Assembly: GCA_016756695.1 (NCBI GenBank)
Contig: CP066701.1
Coordinates: 2,552,001 to 2,616,000, forward strand
Direction of reading: 5' to 3'
DNA length: 64,000 nucleotides
Origin: Heyndrickxia sporothermodurans
Lineage (GTDB): Bacteria > Bacillota > Bacilli > Bacillales > Bacillaceae_C
In this document: piece after piece, positions 8,690 to 16,526 of the stretch
Layout of the letters: each line of letters begins with the position of its first letter
How positions within the stretch are numbered: position 1 is the stretch's first letter
Program-made: the position numbers and the translations under genes
Notes under the pieces: generated by a model
What the model was told of the DNA's origin: nothing
Database searches by the model: none
What the model saw: only the letters and a program-made list of their open reading frames with translations

Positions 8690-9130
8690 TCAACGACTAT
8701 AAACGCTTTCACATGTTCCAGGCGCTGGTTCATAAAAACAATGTTGTTTAAATCGACCAGCAAAAGGTTGGTTATACCATGTTGGAGGACACGGACCATA
8801 TGGATTAAAGTACCAAAGAGCATATTTAGCTGGGTAATCTCTCCAATATTCCAAATTCTTTCTTGCTAATCTTCTCTCAGATTCTCTTGCTCTTTGATAA
8901 AATACATTACCTTTTTGAACAGCTTCAAAAGAGTAATTTCCTCCTTGTACGTGAAAAATGACATCTCTAATTGTTCTTAATTCCTTAAAGTCAGTACAAT
9001 CTGCTACAACACGGTTAACAATGACATTTCCAACATATAGCATTCCTTGTGGTCCTTCGCCTTCAGCTTCTGCTCTCATCATCCTTGCCATTAAATCGAC
9101 GTCTGCATTTCGGTAAGCTACTCTTGGCAT
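8690..9130 (-). CDS. cwlJ: Cell wall hydrolase CwlJ (spore cortex-lytic enzyme)
   Basis: A 146-aa protein very similar in length and motifs to B. subtilis CwlJ (142 aa): ADVDLMARMMRAEAEGEGPQ, GNVIVNRV, FYQRARESERRLARKN, LWYFNPYGPCPPTWYNQPF, and CFYEP at the end. CwlJ sits in the spore coat, is activated by Ca-dipicolinate and hydrolyses cortex peptidoglycan during germination; the catalytic Glu lies in the RAEAEGE motif. The start at 9130 has GGAGGTGG. There is no signal peptide, as in the family. It is probably an extra copy carried by the island; no gerQ partner is visible nearby. It complements the SpoVA channel genes, whose Ca-dipicolinate release triggers it. Confidence 0.92.
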   Translation of the reverse strand: MPRVAYRNADVDLMARMMRAEAEGEGPQGMLYVGNVIVNRVVADCTDFKELRTIRDVIFHVQGGNYSFEAVQKGNVFYQRARESERRLARKNLEYWRDYPAKYALWYFNPYGPCPPTWYNQPFAGRFKQHCFYEPAPGTCESVYSR

Positions 9131-9800
9131 TTTTCCACCTCCAAAATATAGTATGAAAAAAAGAATGCATTTATGTTCTTGTTTATAAAATAAGAATACT
9201 TGGTTTTTAAGTAAAATGAAAACTACGGCATTTTTTTACCTTTATTCCACTAAGGTACCACATATATACAGTATCCTCCAATATAAATTACCTCCCATAT
9301 AACACACAAATATAGAAAAATATATATTATGGAACTGATATTTTGACAACAGTTCTCTTTATTGATTCATCACTTGTAATTGGTGGTAAATCATATTTAT
9401 AACTAACATAATTGTTCATATAAGAAGTAAAGCCCAGAAATTAACATTTCGAGGCTTTTTTTGCAAAGTTTAATGGTTAATAGGTGATGGTTTATTTTAA
9501 AAGGAAAATAATCAATTGCAATAGGACAAGCACCGTTTCGTTAAAGGCGCCCATTTCTGTATGTTAAAGAAAATGAATAAGTCATTTTCCCTATAAGGCT
9601 ATTCAAGTATTCGAATCAATTTAGGATTAATTAGTTGAATACTTATATAAAAAACAAAACTATGTGTTTAAAAGTAGCTTTATTATTTAATTTTTTAATG
9701 ATTTGACACGTGAAAATAGCAAAATACATTTCAAAAAATGAGCAGTGATAGGCTACTACTGCTCTTCAGATAAGTTATAGTGTACTTTCTGCAAGCGATT
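9131..9800. other. Gene-poor interval with one short coding remnant
   Basis: 670 bp without an intact gene. On the minus strand 9327-9419 reads MNNYVSYKYDLPPITSDESI and then IKRTVVKISVP to a stop; it looks like real protein but has no good ribosome binding site and I cannot identify it. A hairpin with a U-run (plus strand, 9429-9463) serves no surviving gene. The rest is AT rich without recognisable signals. Confidence 0.5.
9732..9764 (-). terminator. Terminator of ferritin-like/cupin gene
   Basis: On the minus strand, stem GAGCAGT / ACTGCTC followed by TTTTTT, about 37 nt past the stop of the gene at 9801-10724. Confidence 0.7.
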
Positions 9801-10724
9801 TTAGTTCGCCATGAAACCACGACCAGAAGCCATGGCATCAGCTTTCGTTACGTGAACGGTACCATGTGGATGCTGAGGCGGCGCATAAATAGAGTATAGT
9901 TTTAGCGGGATATTACCTGTATTGGTTACATTATGCCATTTACCAGCAGGTACCATAATGGCAAAGTTTTCATAGACTTTTTCTGCAAAATCTAAATTAT
10001 CTTTACGATCCCCCATTTGAACAATCCCTTGACCTTGTTCAATACGCAAGAATTGATCAACTGTGGGGTGAATTTCTAAACCGATATCTTCTCCAACATT
10101 GATACTCATCAAGGTAACTTGCAAATGTCTTCCTGTCCATAAAGCGGTACGATACGTATTGTTTTGCTTCGTAGCCTCCTGTATATTAACGATAAACGGT
10201 TCTGGTCCATAATCTTTTAATTCAATTTTATCTTTGCTCTTAAATGATTTTAAAAAGGACAATCGTTTAGCATGCTCCATTTCATCTGTGGAAGCACGTA
10301 GGAATACATCACCAACCGGTGAATTTTGCAGAAGCAAATAATCATTTCGATATTCTTCATAATTCGCTAATTCCGTTTCATAAGCTTTTTGCAGTCCTTC
10401 ACGATAATTTCGAAAAGATACTTTCTCGATTTGGTACACAGGCTGTCTTCCAGTCATCGAAATATACAGATTTGTATGTTGCTGCCAATGTACCTTTTCG
10501 TCTTCTAAAATATTCAGAATGTCATTTTTATGCTTTTGATTTGGTGCTAAATTTACTAATCGGCTATATAAATCAATGGCTGAAGCTTCTCCTTTTATTC
10601 CGTCAAGTATTGCCTCAAATACTAGTCGATCCTTTCCTTGACTATTTCTTAACATCAAGTTTGAGTTATATATTGATGGGTTGACGTAATAAGGATATGG
10701 GTACGTGATTGGAACATTATACAT
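9801..10724 (-). CDS. Ferritin-like domain plus cupin domain protein (probable spore protein)
   Basis: A 307-aa protein. ATG 10724 is chosen because GAGGGA lies 9 nt upstream; the in-frame ATGs at 10733 and 10760 are poorer. Residues 1-20 are tyrosine/proline rich (YNVPITYPYPYYVNPSIY), like coat proteins. Residues 35-155 have two helix pairs with EASAIDLYSRL, ILEDEKVHWQQH, YETELANYEEY and TDEMEHAKRLSFL, the E...ExxH pattern of a ferritin-like di-metal site. Residues 190-300 form a cupin barrel (GEDIGLEIHPTVDQFLRIEQG, WHNVTNTGNIPLKLYSIYAPPQHPHGTVH). A metal-dependent oxidative role in the spore coat is possible, but no function is assigned. Confidence 0.75.
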   Translation of the reverse strand: MYNVPITYPYPYYVNPSIYNSNLMLRNSQGKDRLVFEAILDGIKGEASAIDLYSRLVNLAPNQKHKNDILNILEDEKVHWQQHTNLYISMTGRQPVYQIEKVSFRNYREGLQKAYETELANYEEYRNDYLLLQNSPVGDVFLRASTDEMEHAKRLSFLKSFKSKDKIELKDYGPEPFIVNIQEATKQNNTYRTALWTGRHLQVTLMSINVGEDIGLEIHPTVDQFLRIEQGQGIVQMGDRKDNLDFAEKVYENFAIMVPAGKWHNVTNTGNIPLKLYSIYAPPQHPHGTVHVTKADAMASGRGFMAN

Positions 10725-10924
10725 TTTGGTCATTCCCTCATATTTTGATAAAATTATCATATTCCTATGTTTAGAGTTTGTGCTTTAATCCATAGTGCCT
10801 TAAGAAGGTCTCATTTGAAAAGAATTTACTCAGTTAATGGCCCGTTTGTTCAACAGGCAGGGATGGAGAGCACCATTCTCTCCATAAACTAAACTTTTTT
10901 AAATACCTCTGTATAAGCAACTAA

Positions 10925-11260
10925 TTACTCACTAAGTTGTTTGTTATCACCTTCTAATTTCTTGGTCTTCCGTTTCAGTGATTCAATAAGGGCATGCATC
11001 CTTTCCTCATTTATTTCTCGTTAATATTGTTTTAGTATAGGTGATTGTTGCTGCCTTAGCGCTTCAATCCGTTCAATGAATATCGGCATTGTTGATAGCG
11101 TTGTGCTTGCGTGCACTTGATTCATTTAAGACACTTCTAAAATTAATTTTTCCATAATGGCTTCATCACCAATTTTACAAATATAAAGTTGGTATCAATC
11201 GCTAATTCATCAAGGAATTCATAAAGGTAATCATCAAACAAGAACTAGATGATTAACTCC
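10925..11260 (-). pseudogene. Decayed coding remnants, unidentified
   Basis: On the minus strand, 11260 downward reads FDDYLYEFLDELAIDTNF, then in a shifted frame KIGDEAIMEKLILEVS and a stop. An in-frame ATG at 11125 continues as MNQVHASTTLSTMPIFIERI and EALRQQQSPILKQY to a TAA at 11021-11023. The same frame goes on as REINEERMHALIESLKRK and TKKLEGDNKQLSE to a stop at 10925, with coiled-coil character. Either two small genes or one broken gene; the family is not recognised. Confidence 0.5.
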
Positions 11261-11420
11261 CCTCTATCTATTTCAACTGAATTGGTGTCCATTTTTATGA
11301 TCAAAAATAAAGTCCTCTATAAAGAGCGATAGTGCTCCTACAATTCTCAAACCTTTTTAAATAGCCGTTTAATAAGCAGTCAATCTCGTATGTTAGTTGT
11401 TACCTTATAAATCTACACAG

Positions 11421-11693
11421 CTAACTCGTTTCCTTTGCGTATCCAATGAACTCTTTAATATTGTCAAACCGGGGGTCATCCCGTTTTACGACAATAAGTT
11501 CGGAATCTTCATGGTGACTGATATTAAATTAAAAACTGTCCAAATTTTCTTTTCTATTGGCAGTAGGATTTATTAACCAGTAAAGATATTTGGAGAGACC
11601 ATATAACCAAGCGTATATCCATCGGGTTCGCTGTTTGCTAATTCACCCCTACCAATCCAACCTTCACCTTTTTGACACAAAATACCCAAGAGA
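11421..11693 (-). pseudogene. TctC-like solute-binding protein remnant
   Basis: Minus-strand fragments read GEGWIGRGELANSEPDGYTL and GYMVSPNIFTG; then, after a frame change, LINPTANRKENLDSF; then a stop and NISHHEDSELIVVKRDD, PRFDNIKEFIGYAKE. The PDGYTLGY motif and the VVKRDDPRFDNIKEFIGYAK stretch are characteristic of TctC/Bug tricarboxylate-binding receptors. It is only about a quarter of a normal 320-aa protein and has several stops. No tctA or tctB is nearby. Confidence 0.6.
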
Positions 11694-11757
11694 ATTAAAA
11701 ATGAAGTTATAAAGTTTGTTGATGTCAATGAAAAAACGTGTTAAGAATCGAAAAAGA

Positions 11758-11898
11758 AAGCTTGTATGTACCTGTGAAATACTTAAATCGTTATTATTTT
11801 CACCCAACTGATTCTGGCTTCCGTTACATCCTGATTCTATTCCGATAACCGTTAATACTAAAAGACTGATCTTTAATTTGTTTTATTTTATATATCAT
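11758..11898 (-). pseudogene. YhcN/YlaJ lipoprotein remnant
   Basis: ATG at 11898 follows AGAGGTGA. After a frameshift at about codon 9 the minus strand reads ISLLVLTVIGIESGCNGSQN and then LSISQVHTS. This matches the intact lipoprotein at 85-558 (SGCNGNQNE ... FGISQVHTS) around the lipobox. Homology ends after HTS, where TctC-like sequence begins. It is a truncated second copy of the first spoVA2mob gene. Confidence 0.75.
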
Positions 11899-11937
11899 GA
11901 AAAATCACCTCTGTGTTTTATCCATTATTGAGAGAGT

Positions 11938-11971
11938 AAAAAAGGTTGGTTTACTCGACCAACCTTTTTTT
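11938..11971. terminator. Bidirectional terminator
   Basis: Perfect stem AAAAAAGGTTGGT / ACCAACCTTTTTT with a 7-nt loop between the DUF1657 gene and the yhcN remnant. Nearly the same hairpin precedes the yhcN-like gene at 15-46. Confidence 0.8.
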
Positions 11972-11981
11972 GTCTTTTTAA

Positions 11982-12188
11982 TTATTGTTGTTTGTATTGA
12001 GGTTCTTCTTGTTCGATTTGTTGAACGCGTGGTTCAAGGCTTTGTAGAACGGATTGGGTTTGTTTAGCAGCATCTTGGTAAAGCTGCTTCGCTTGTTCAT
12101 TATCTGTACTAAGAGCAAATGTTTCAAAGCTAGCTTGAGCGCTTTTTAATCCGGCTAAAGCTGTTTTAACGTCATTTATGACTGTCAT
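11982..12188 (-). CDS. DUF1657 family protein
   Basis: A 68-aa protein, TVINDVKTALAGLKSAQASF then QAKQLYQDAAKQTQSVLQSL, with a Gln/Glu-rich C-terminal end; clearly the same family as the gene at 2433-2639. ATG 12188 follows AGGAGGTG. A sigma-G-like promoter lies at 12227-12257, which would place expression in the forespore. It is followed by a strong terminator and then by a yhcN remnant, so it is the surviving part of a second spoVA2mob-type cassette. Confidence 0.85.
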   Translation of the reverse strand: MTVINDVKTALAGLKSAQASFETFALSTDNEQAKQLYQDAAKQTQSVLQSLEPRVQQIEQEEPQYKQQ

Positions 12189-12226
12189 GAATAACACCTC
12201 CTATTATTTTTTTTTGAAACCTTTCT

Positions 12227-12257
12227 TAGAATGTTTGAAGATAGAAATATTTATTCA
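12227..12257 (-). promoter_or_regulatory. Sigma-G/F-like promoter of DUF1657 gene
   Basis: On the minus strand TGAATA (complement of 12252-12257), an 18-nt spacer, then CATTCTA (complement of 12227-12233), close to the forespore consensus. It lies 39 nt before the start codon. Confidence 0.5.
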
Positions 12258-12816
12258 TACATTTTCGGAAAAAATACTCTTGGCAAAAAAAACCAAGGAA
12301 GAGAGAATAGGGTAAATTTGACGGTTGTACTTTTGTAAAAGCTGATTAAAGTACAATTGTTTTACAATTCGAGGGGGATTTTCCTTTTCGAGAAGCAAGA
12401 CTGGTATGGCTTATTTAGAAATGGAGTATTGATGCAGTTGGTATTTTTCATAAAATTAAAAAAGAGGTAGACGGAGTATGTATAAGGGCTATCCTGAAAC
12501 GATTTATATGGACCAAAACCACGAGCAAGGTATAAGCAATTTAATAAAAATATAAATCAGTATTTTTCCAATCCTATTACATAAGGAAATTTACGCAGGT
12601 GGGGAGTATTTGTGGCTAAACTAAATATTAATTTATCCTATTCCAGATTCTGTCTAGGTCCAAGGCAACATATATTTTATCACCATTAATTTCAGTATTT
12701 AATGCTATCTAGAGGTGGGGGGGGCTTTAAAACTAGTCTAAAATACCTGCATATTTTTGACCGCTGTGTGGCAATCTACCAAGTGATTACAACATTGTTA
12801 ACAAGGAGGAAACATC
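12258..12816. pseudogene. Intergenic stretch with a degraded small ORF
   Basis: 559 bp before the coat genes. At 12478 a short ORF (MYKGYPETIYMDQNHEQGIS) breaks off. Shortly after, near 12565-12625, the plus strand reads QYFSNPIT and, in another frame, HKEIYAGGEYLWLN, resembling the small ORF at 15826-15975 (CFSNPIIHREIHGNKVFV). No other feature is seen; a run of nine G lies near 12717. Confidence 0.4.
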
Positions 12817-13098
12817 ATGCAACAAATGCAGACGGGTATGAATAATCAACAAGCACAAGCTTTAATGACACAACCGCCTGAAATAATGTCAACAAAGGAT
12901 CATCTCTATGTAAACGATATGTTAAGCTGGAATTTACTTGCGATGAAGAAAATGCATTTTTTCGCTCAACAATGTCAAAATCCCGAAGTAAGAGCAGCAC
13001 TTGAACAAGCTGGACAAATGCATGATCGACACTATCAACAGCTGCTTCAACAGATGCAACAGTATGTAACTCAACCTTCACAAAATATGAATCAATAA
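12817..13098 (+). CDS. CotF-family spore coat protein (small subunit type)
   Basis: A 93-aa Gln/Met-rich protein. After a tail of about 20 residues it has STKDHLYVNDMLSWNLLAMK, then AALEQAGQMHDRHYQQLLQQ, the helical core of the coat F family. It follows AAGGAGGAAAC and is paired with the next gene 13 nt downstream, like the yraG/yraF and yraE/yraD coat gene pairs of B. subtilis. Probable location is the spore coat; precise function unknown. Confidence 0.82.
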   Translation: MQQMQTGMNNQQAQALMTQPPEIMSTKDHLYVNDMLSWNLLAMKKMHFFAQQCQNPEVRAALEQAGQMHDRHYQQLLQQMQQYVTQPSQNMNQ

Positions 13099-13111
13099 GG
13101 AGGAAACTATA

Positions 13112-13459
13112 GTGGAAAATAATACTCCAAACAGGATTAAAAACCCTGAAACACCAGTCCCTAAGACGCCGCAAATGAACGATAGAGATTTTCTAAACGA
13201 TGCCTTAACTACGGAAAAATATATATCTTCCTCATACTCGACTGCATTAAAAGAAGCTAGCCATGAATCGTTGTATCGTACAATAGCGTCTGTTTCCCAA
13301 GAAACAGAAGACTGTCACCGCAATCTATATAACTTAATGTTTAAAAACGGATGGTACGGTTTGGAAAAAGAAACTCCACAAACTATTCAACAATCGGTTC
13401 AGCAATTTTCTAACTACATGCAAAGTCAAGATCCATATAGAGGTAATGTAATACAATAA
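13112..13459 (+). CDS. CotF-family spore coat protein
   Basis: A 115-aa protein. The GTG start at 13112 sits behind AAGGAGGAAAC. The core DRDFLNDALTTEKYISSSYS, ASHESLYRTIASVSQE and LYNLMFKNGWYGLE is the coat F domain, and the ending YGLEKETPQ is typical. It is co-transcribed with the preceding coat gene. Nothing is truncated. It is assigned to the coat by family and by the surrounding sporulation cargo. Confidence 0.85.
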   Translation: MENNTPNRIKNPETPVPKTPQMNDRDFLNDALTTEKYISSSYSTALKEASHESLYRTIASVSQETEDCHRNLYNLMFKNGWYGLEKETPQTIQQSVQQFSNYMQSQDPYRGNVIQ

Positions 13460-13518
13460 AAGAACACGTGTTTCAAGAAGAATAAACTCAAGGTAAAACA
13501 ACAATAGTTATGCGAGAC

Positions 13519-13546
13519 AAAAGGTTGGTTAGTTGTTAACCAACCT
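13519..13546 (+). terminator. Hairpin after coat genes
   Basis: Stem GGTTGGTT / AACCAACC with a 7-nt loop, 60 nt after the coat gene stop. It has the same core as the hairpins at 15-46 and 11938-11971 but lacks the U-run. Confidence 0.5.
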
Positions 13547-13591
13547 AGAAAATAATTTAGAATTTACAACAATCGAAAGGGCGGCGGTAAG

Positions 13592-13918
13592 ATGAATCTT
13601 AAGTGGATGAAACTTTTATCAACGGTTTTTCTTTCAATTTTCTTGTTATTAGGGTGTAATAATGGAGATGACGATAATAATCCACCACCGGAGGATGTAA
13701 CTCCAGGGACAGAGGAACCAATTGAAGATCCTATCGACGCAACAGATTCAGATACTATTGATCAACATAATGTCACCCCTGATGCAGAAGAACCAATTGA
13801 AGATCCGATCGATGCAACAGATCCAGATACTATTGATGAACATAATGTCACCCCTGATACAGAAGAATCAATTGAAGATCCTGAAGACGCAACAGATCCA
13901 GATACTATTGATGAATAA
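13592..13918 (+). CDS. Acidic repeat lipoprotein
   Basis: A 108-aa protein with a basic start, a hydrophobic segment and a lipobox ending LLLGC (Cys 22 or so), behind AAAGGGCGGCGG. The mature part is extremely acidic: NNGDDDNNPPPEDV, then about three 25-residue repeats of the type VTPDAEEPIEDPIDATDPDT. There is no globular domain, so it may be the anchor of a protein that has lost its C-terminal domain. It lies directly upstream of a broken subtilase. Role unknown. Confidence 0.65.
   Translation: MNLKWMKLLSTVFLSIFLLLGCNNGDDDNNPPPEDVTPGTEEPIEDPIDATDSDTIDQHNVTPDAEEPIEDPIDATDPDTIDEHNVTPDTEESIEDPEDATDPDTIDE
13697..13917 (+). repeat. 75-bp tandem repeat within lipoprotein gene
   Basis: Three consecutive copies (the last incomplete) of a 75-bp unit encoding VTPxxEEPIEDPIDATDxDT plus IDxHN, with a few substitutions. 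The number of units could vary between strains by slippage. Confidence 0.8.
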
Positions 13919-14037
13919 GTTTATACACCGTTTGTTCTCAAACGGTGTTCTTTATGTATCAAGATTCAAGGATGTTAATAAGAAATTTAATACTTATATT
14001 GCAGCATTTTCTAATAACAAATTTATAGAGGTGTCTC

Positions 14038-14888
14038 ATGACAATATTACGAAAGTCCTTATTGGTTACTGTTTCCGTACTTATTCTTCTATCCATAGGG
14101 TTATTATTCATAGTACCAAATAACAAAGAGAATCCCGAAAATAAAACAGTTGCTGTCAAAAACAAATTTAATCCCCCTATAATCAATGTCCAAAATGTTG
14201 AATACAAAAAAATGTTCTTCAAATAAACAGCCTTTCCATGGGTCAAACCATCAAGAATCAATTAAAAAATGATCCTTCCGTTTTTCTAATTAAACACAAT
14301 GAAAAAACTGAGAGTCATTATATTAAGAAAGAAGTAAACGTTACATTCAAGACTCTTCCCTCAACAAAGGAAATAAAAAGGATAACACAGGAAATAAATG
14401 GCACTATCATTAAAAAGCTAAATTCTACGATTGTTTTTCGTTCTAATACGCTTTCGACCAAGGAACTTATTGAATATTTTAACAGACAGGCTATGGTTGA
14501 ATTTGCTGAACCCAATTATCTTTATCTGCAAAATTAAATTGGACTTCCTAATGATTTGCTATATAGAGAACAATACCAATGGAACTTATCGGCAATTCAA
14601 GCAGAAGCAGGCTGGGATATCACCAAAGGGGATGAACATATCATTATTGCTGTTATAGACACGGGCGTTGATCTGGACCATCCTGATTTGAGAAGACGAA
14701 TTACAAATGGTTATAATGTACTGTTGAATAATAATTTCCCTGATGATGACAACGGGCATGGCACCCATGTAGCAGGAATCATTGCATCGGAAACAAACAA
14801 CCATGAAGGTGTTGCAGGCATCACTTGGTATAACAAAATAATGCCTATAAAAGCAATGGGTGCTCGCGTGCTTTCTCCATTATTATAA
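14038..14888 (+). pseudogene. Subtilisin-family (S8) serine protease, truncated and frameshifted
   Basis: ATG 14038 follows AGAGGTG and opens a membrane segment (LLVTVSVLILLSIGLLFIV). An A7 run near 14208-14214 shifts the frame. The inhibitor I9-like prodomain follows (RITQEINGTIIKKLNSTIVF, VEFAEPNYLY), then an in-frame TAA at 14535-14537, then the catalytic region AVIDTGVDLDHPD (Asp motif) and DDNGHGTHVAGI (His motif). The sequence ends at KAMGARVLSPLL, before the Asn and GTSMA Ser motifs. A germination or coat-processing protease is possible given the cargo, but this copy cannot work. Confidence 0.8.
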
Positions 14889-15004
14889 GTTGAAAAAACC
14901 GGTATTATTTATCTTTCTGATTTTAATTAACATGTTGTAATATAAATATTTTAAAACATGAGGATTTTTGAAATCGAGTGAAATATAAAATGGAGGAATA
15001 TATT

Positions 15005-15292
15005 TTGGGTGAAGTTTTTTTGGGTTTACTGACAATCAAAGTCATAGTAGGTTTTGTCACCTTATTTTTTATCATTATCATAACCGGTAGAACATCAATC
15101 TCTTAGTTAACCCCGTTTCACTTAGTTTTTGTATTAGTGCTTGGAGATTTTTTAGGAAATACCATTTATGAAAATAAGGTAGGGATTTTTCACTTTTTAT
15201 ATGCCATCGGATTGTGGACGCTTCTCATGTTGGGGATAGAGTTCTTGATTCTAAAAAATAAATCGACACGTTCTCTCTTATTGGGCATATAA
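15005..15292 (+). pseudogene. YetF-like DUF421 protein remnant
   Basis: TTG 15005 lies behind TGGAGG. It reads LTIKVIVGFVTLFFIIIITG, a TAG stop at 15104-15106, then LTPFHLVFVLVLGDFLGNTI and HFLYAIGLWTLLMLGIEF to a stop. The segment order matches the N-terminal membrane half of YetF/DUF421 proteins, but it is a different subtype from the intact copy at 2670-3530. The soluble half is missing. Confidence 0.65.
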
Positions 15293-15419
15293 TTACATAA
15301 CTGTGGGTTTTTGGTCATTTAAAATCAGGATAAAATTGGAAGTTATAAAAAATATTCTTATACATCATTCTAATAAAGTAAAAATTAAAGGCGGCGTTAT
15401 TTATAACAGTAAAAAATGA

Positions 15420-15555
15420 CGCAAAGACAGGGCTAGCTTCGAAACATTTGCAATCAACAAGCTAAGCAGCTTTACCAAGAGGCTACACACTCAATCCGTT
15501 CTACACAGCGTTGAACCACGCGTTCAACAAATCGAACAAGAAGAACCGCAATAAG
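15420..15555 (+). pseudogene. DUF1657 remnant
   Basis: Plus-strand fragments ASFETFA, QAKQLYQEA and VEPRVQQIEQEEPQ in changing frames match the intact DUF1657 protein at 11982-12188 nearly residue for residue, with small deletions between them. Downstream the reading GSQASQGSTQGAQNQ may be a low-complexity tail. Together with 15005-15292 it forms a third, decayed yetF/DUF1657 cassette. Confidence 0.7.
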
Positions 15556-15825
15556 CCCAAGATGGAAGCCAAGCTTCCCAAGGCAGTACGCAAGGAGCAC
15601 AAAATCAATAAGGAAATGAGTTTACAAGCAAAAATAATGAACAACAAGTAAGACAACAAAACAAACAAGCCCAGTCTCATAAAAAAATAACTGAAGCACA
15701 CGTTCGTAAAAATTACAATTCTAAGCTTTATGTCGCAACATTCTTGATATATTACAGAGAGCGAATAAAAACTAAGCTTTCTTACCAAGAGTTGTTTTAT
15801 AAAAAATATAAAAGGAGCAAGTGTT

Positions 15826-15975
15826 ATGCGATTACCCGAAGACTTTATAAGAGCTAGGCATAAAAAAGAAGGGTTAAGTTTAGATCAATGCTTTTCAAAT
15901 CCTATCATACATAGGGAGATACATGGGAATAAGGTATTCGTTCCATTGGATTTAAAGAGAATTTGGAATCAATAA
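15826..15975 (+). CDS. Small protein of unknown function (49 aa)
   Basis: ATG 15826 follows AAAGGAGCAAG. The predicted 49-aa product begins MRLPEDFIRARHKKEGLSLD, has the core CFSNPIIHREIHGNKVFVP and ends LDLKRIWNQ. A degraded relative near 12565-12625 shares the FSNPI-HKEI core, which argues that the ORF is or was real. It has no signal peptide or membrane segment. I do not recognise the family. Confidence 0.5.
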   Translation: MRLPEDFIRARHKKEGLSLDQCFSNPIIHREIHGNKVFVPLDLKRIWNQ

Positions 15976-16019
15976 AAGTTTTTAGCAATGAAATATAGCA
16001 ACCGTTTTGATTATAAGGC

Positions 16020-16131
16020 TATTTTATATATAAGGGATCCCACCAACAAAAAGCGCTTAAAACATACGCTAAGCATAATTCGTCATGAATAAAGCCGATT
16101 TTTCCTCAACTTACGAGAAATAATCGGCTTT
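16020..16131. repeat. Diverged repeat copy and hairpin
   Basis: 16027-16105 repeats the segment at 5166-5240 (ACATACGCTAAGCA, AAAGCCGATTTTTCC). In this copy AAAGCCGATT (16091) can pair with AATCGGCTTT (16122-16131), giving a terminator-like hairpin. No gene is seen from here to the IS110 end at 16406. Confidence 0.5.
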
Positions 16132-16526
16132 ATGGATAAGGGGACAATCGATTGTCAAAATGAATCCATTCCTAAATACTATTTAAAAACCGGTTGATGT
16201 GAAACCATTACCATAATCTAAAAAAAGAGTATTATTCGGGGTGACACAAAAATAATTTATTCAAGTGGATTAACGGACTAGTGCGCCTAATATATGTGAT
16301 ATATATAAAGATATCTTACCATAGTGTAACGGGAGGGTAGTGATTTAGTACAGGATATCTGATGTTAAAAAGACTCCGGCAGGAGGAACGCCGATCTGAT
16401 ATATAGGAGCATTCCTGTTAGAAGGATTTTCGGGGACTTGAACAAAAAGAGCCCTCTTGGTATGATGCGGGGTGTCAAATCGTCGATGAATTGACCCCTA
16501 ATTTGTTAACCAAGGAGGACTCCATA

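Noticed and set aside
9135..9155. CATACTAT as a sigma-E -10 element for cwlJ
   Set aside because: The transcript would start within or after the ribosome binding site, leaving no usable leader.
13697..13917. Possible CRISPR or non-coding repeat array
   Set aside because: The repeats are directly adjacent, in frame and code for an acidic protein; there are no spacers. No CRISPR array was found anywhere in the window.
13722..14123. Long reading frame overlapping the acidic lipoprotein (repeated QIQILL)
   Set aside because: It is the shifted frame of the 75-bp repeats, has no binding site and an unnatural composition.
15501..15788. 95-aa minus-strand reading frame
   Set aside because: It runs opposite a DUF1657 remnant and a low-complexity tail; no binding site and atypical Phe/Leu content.
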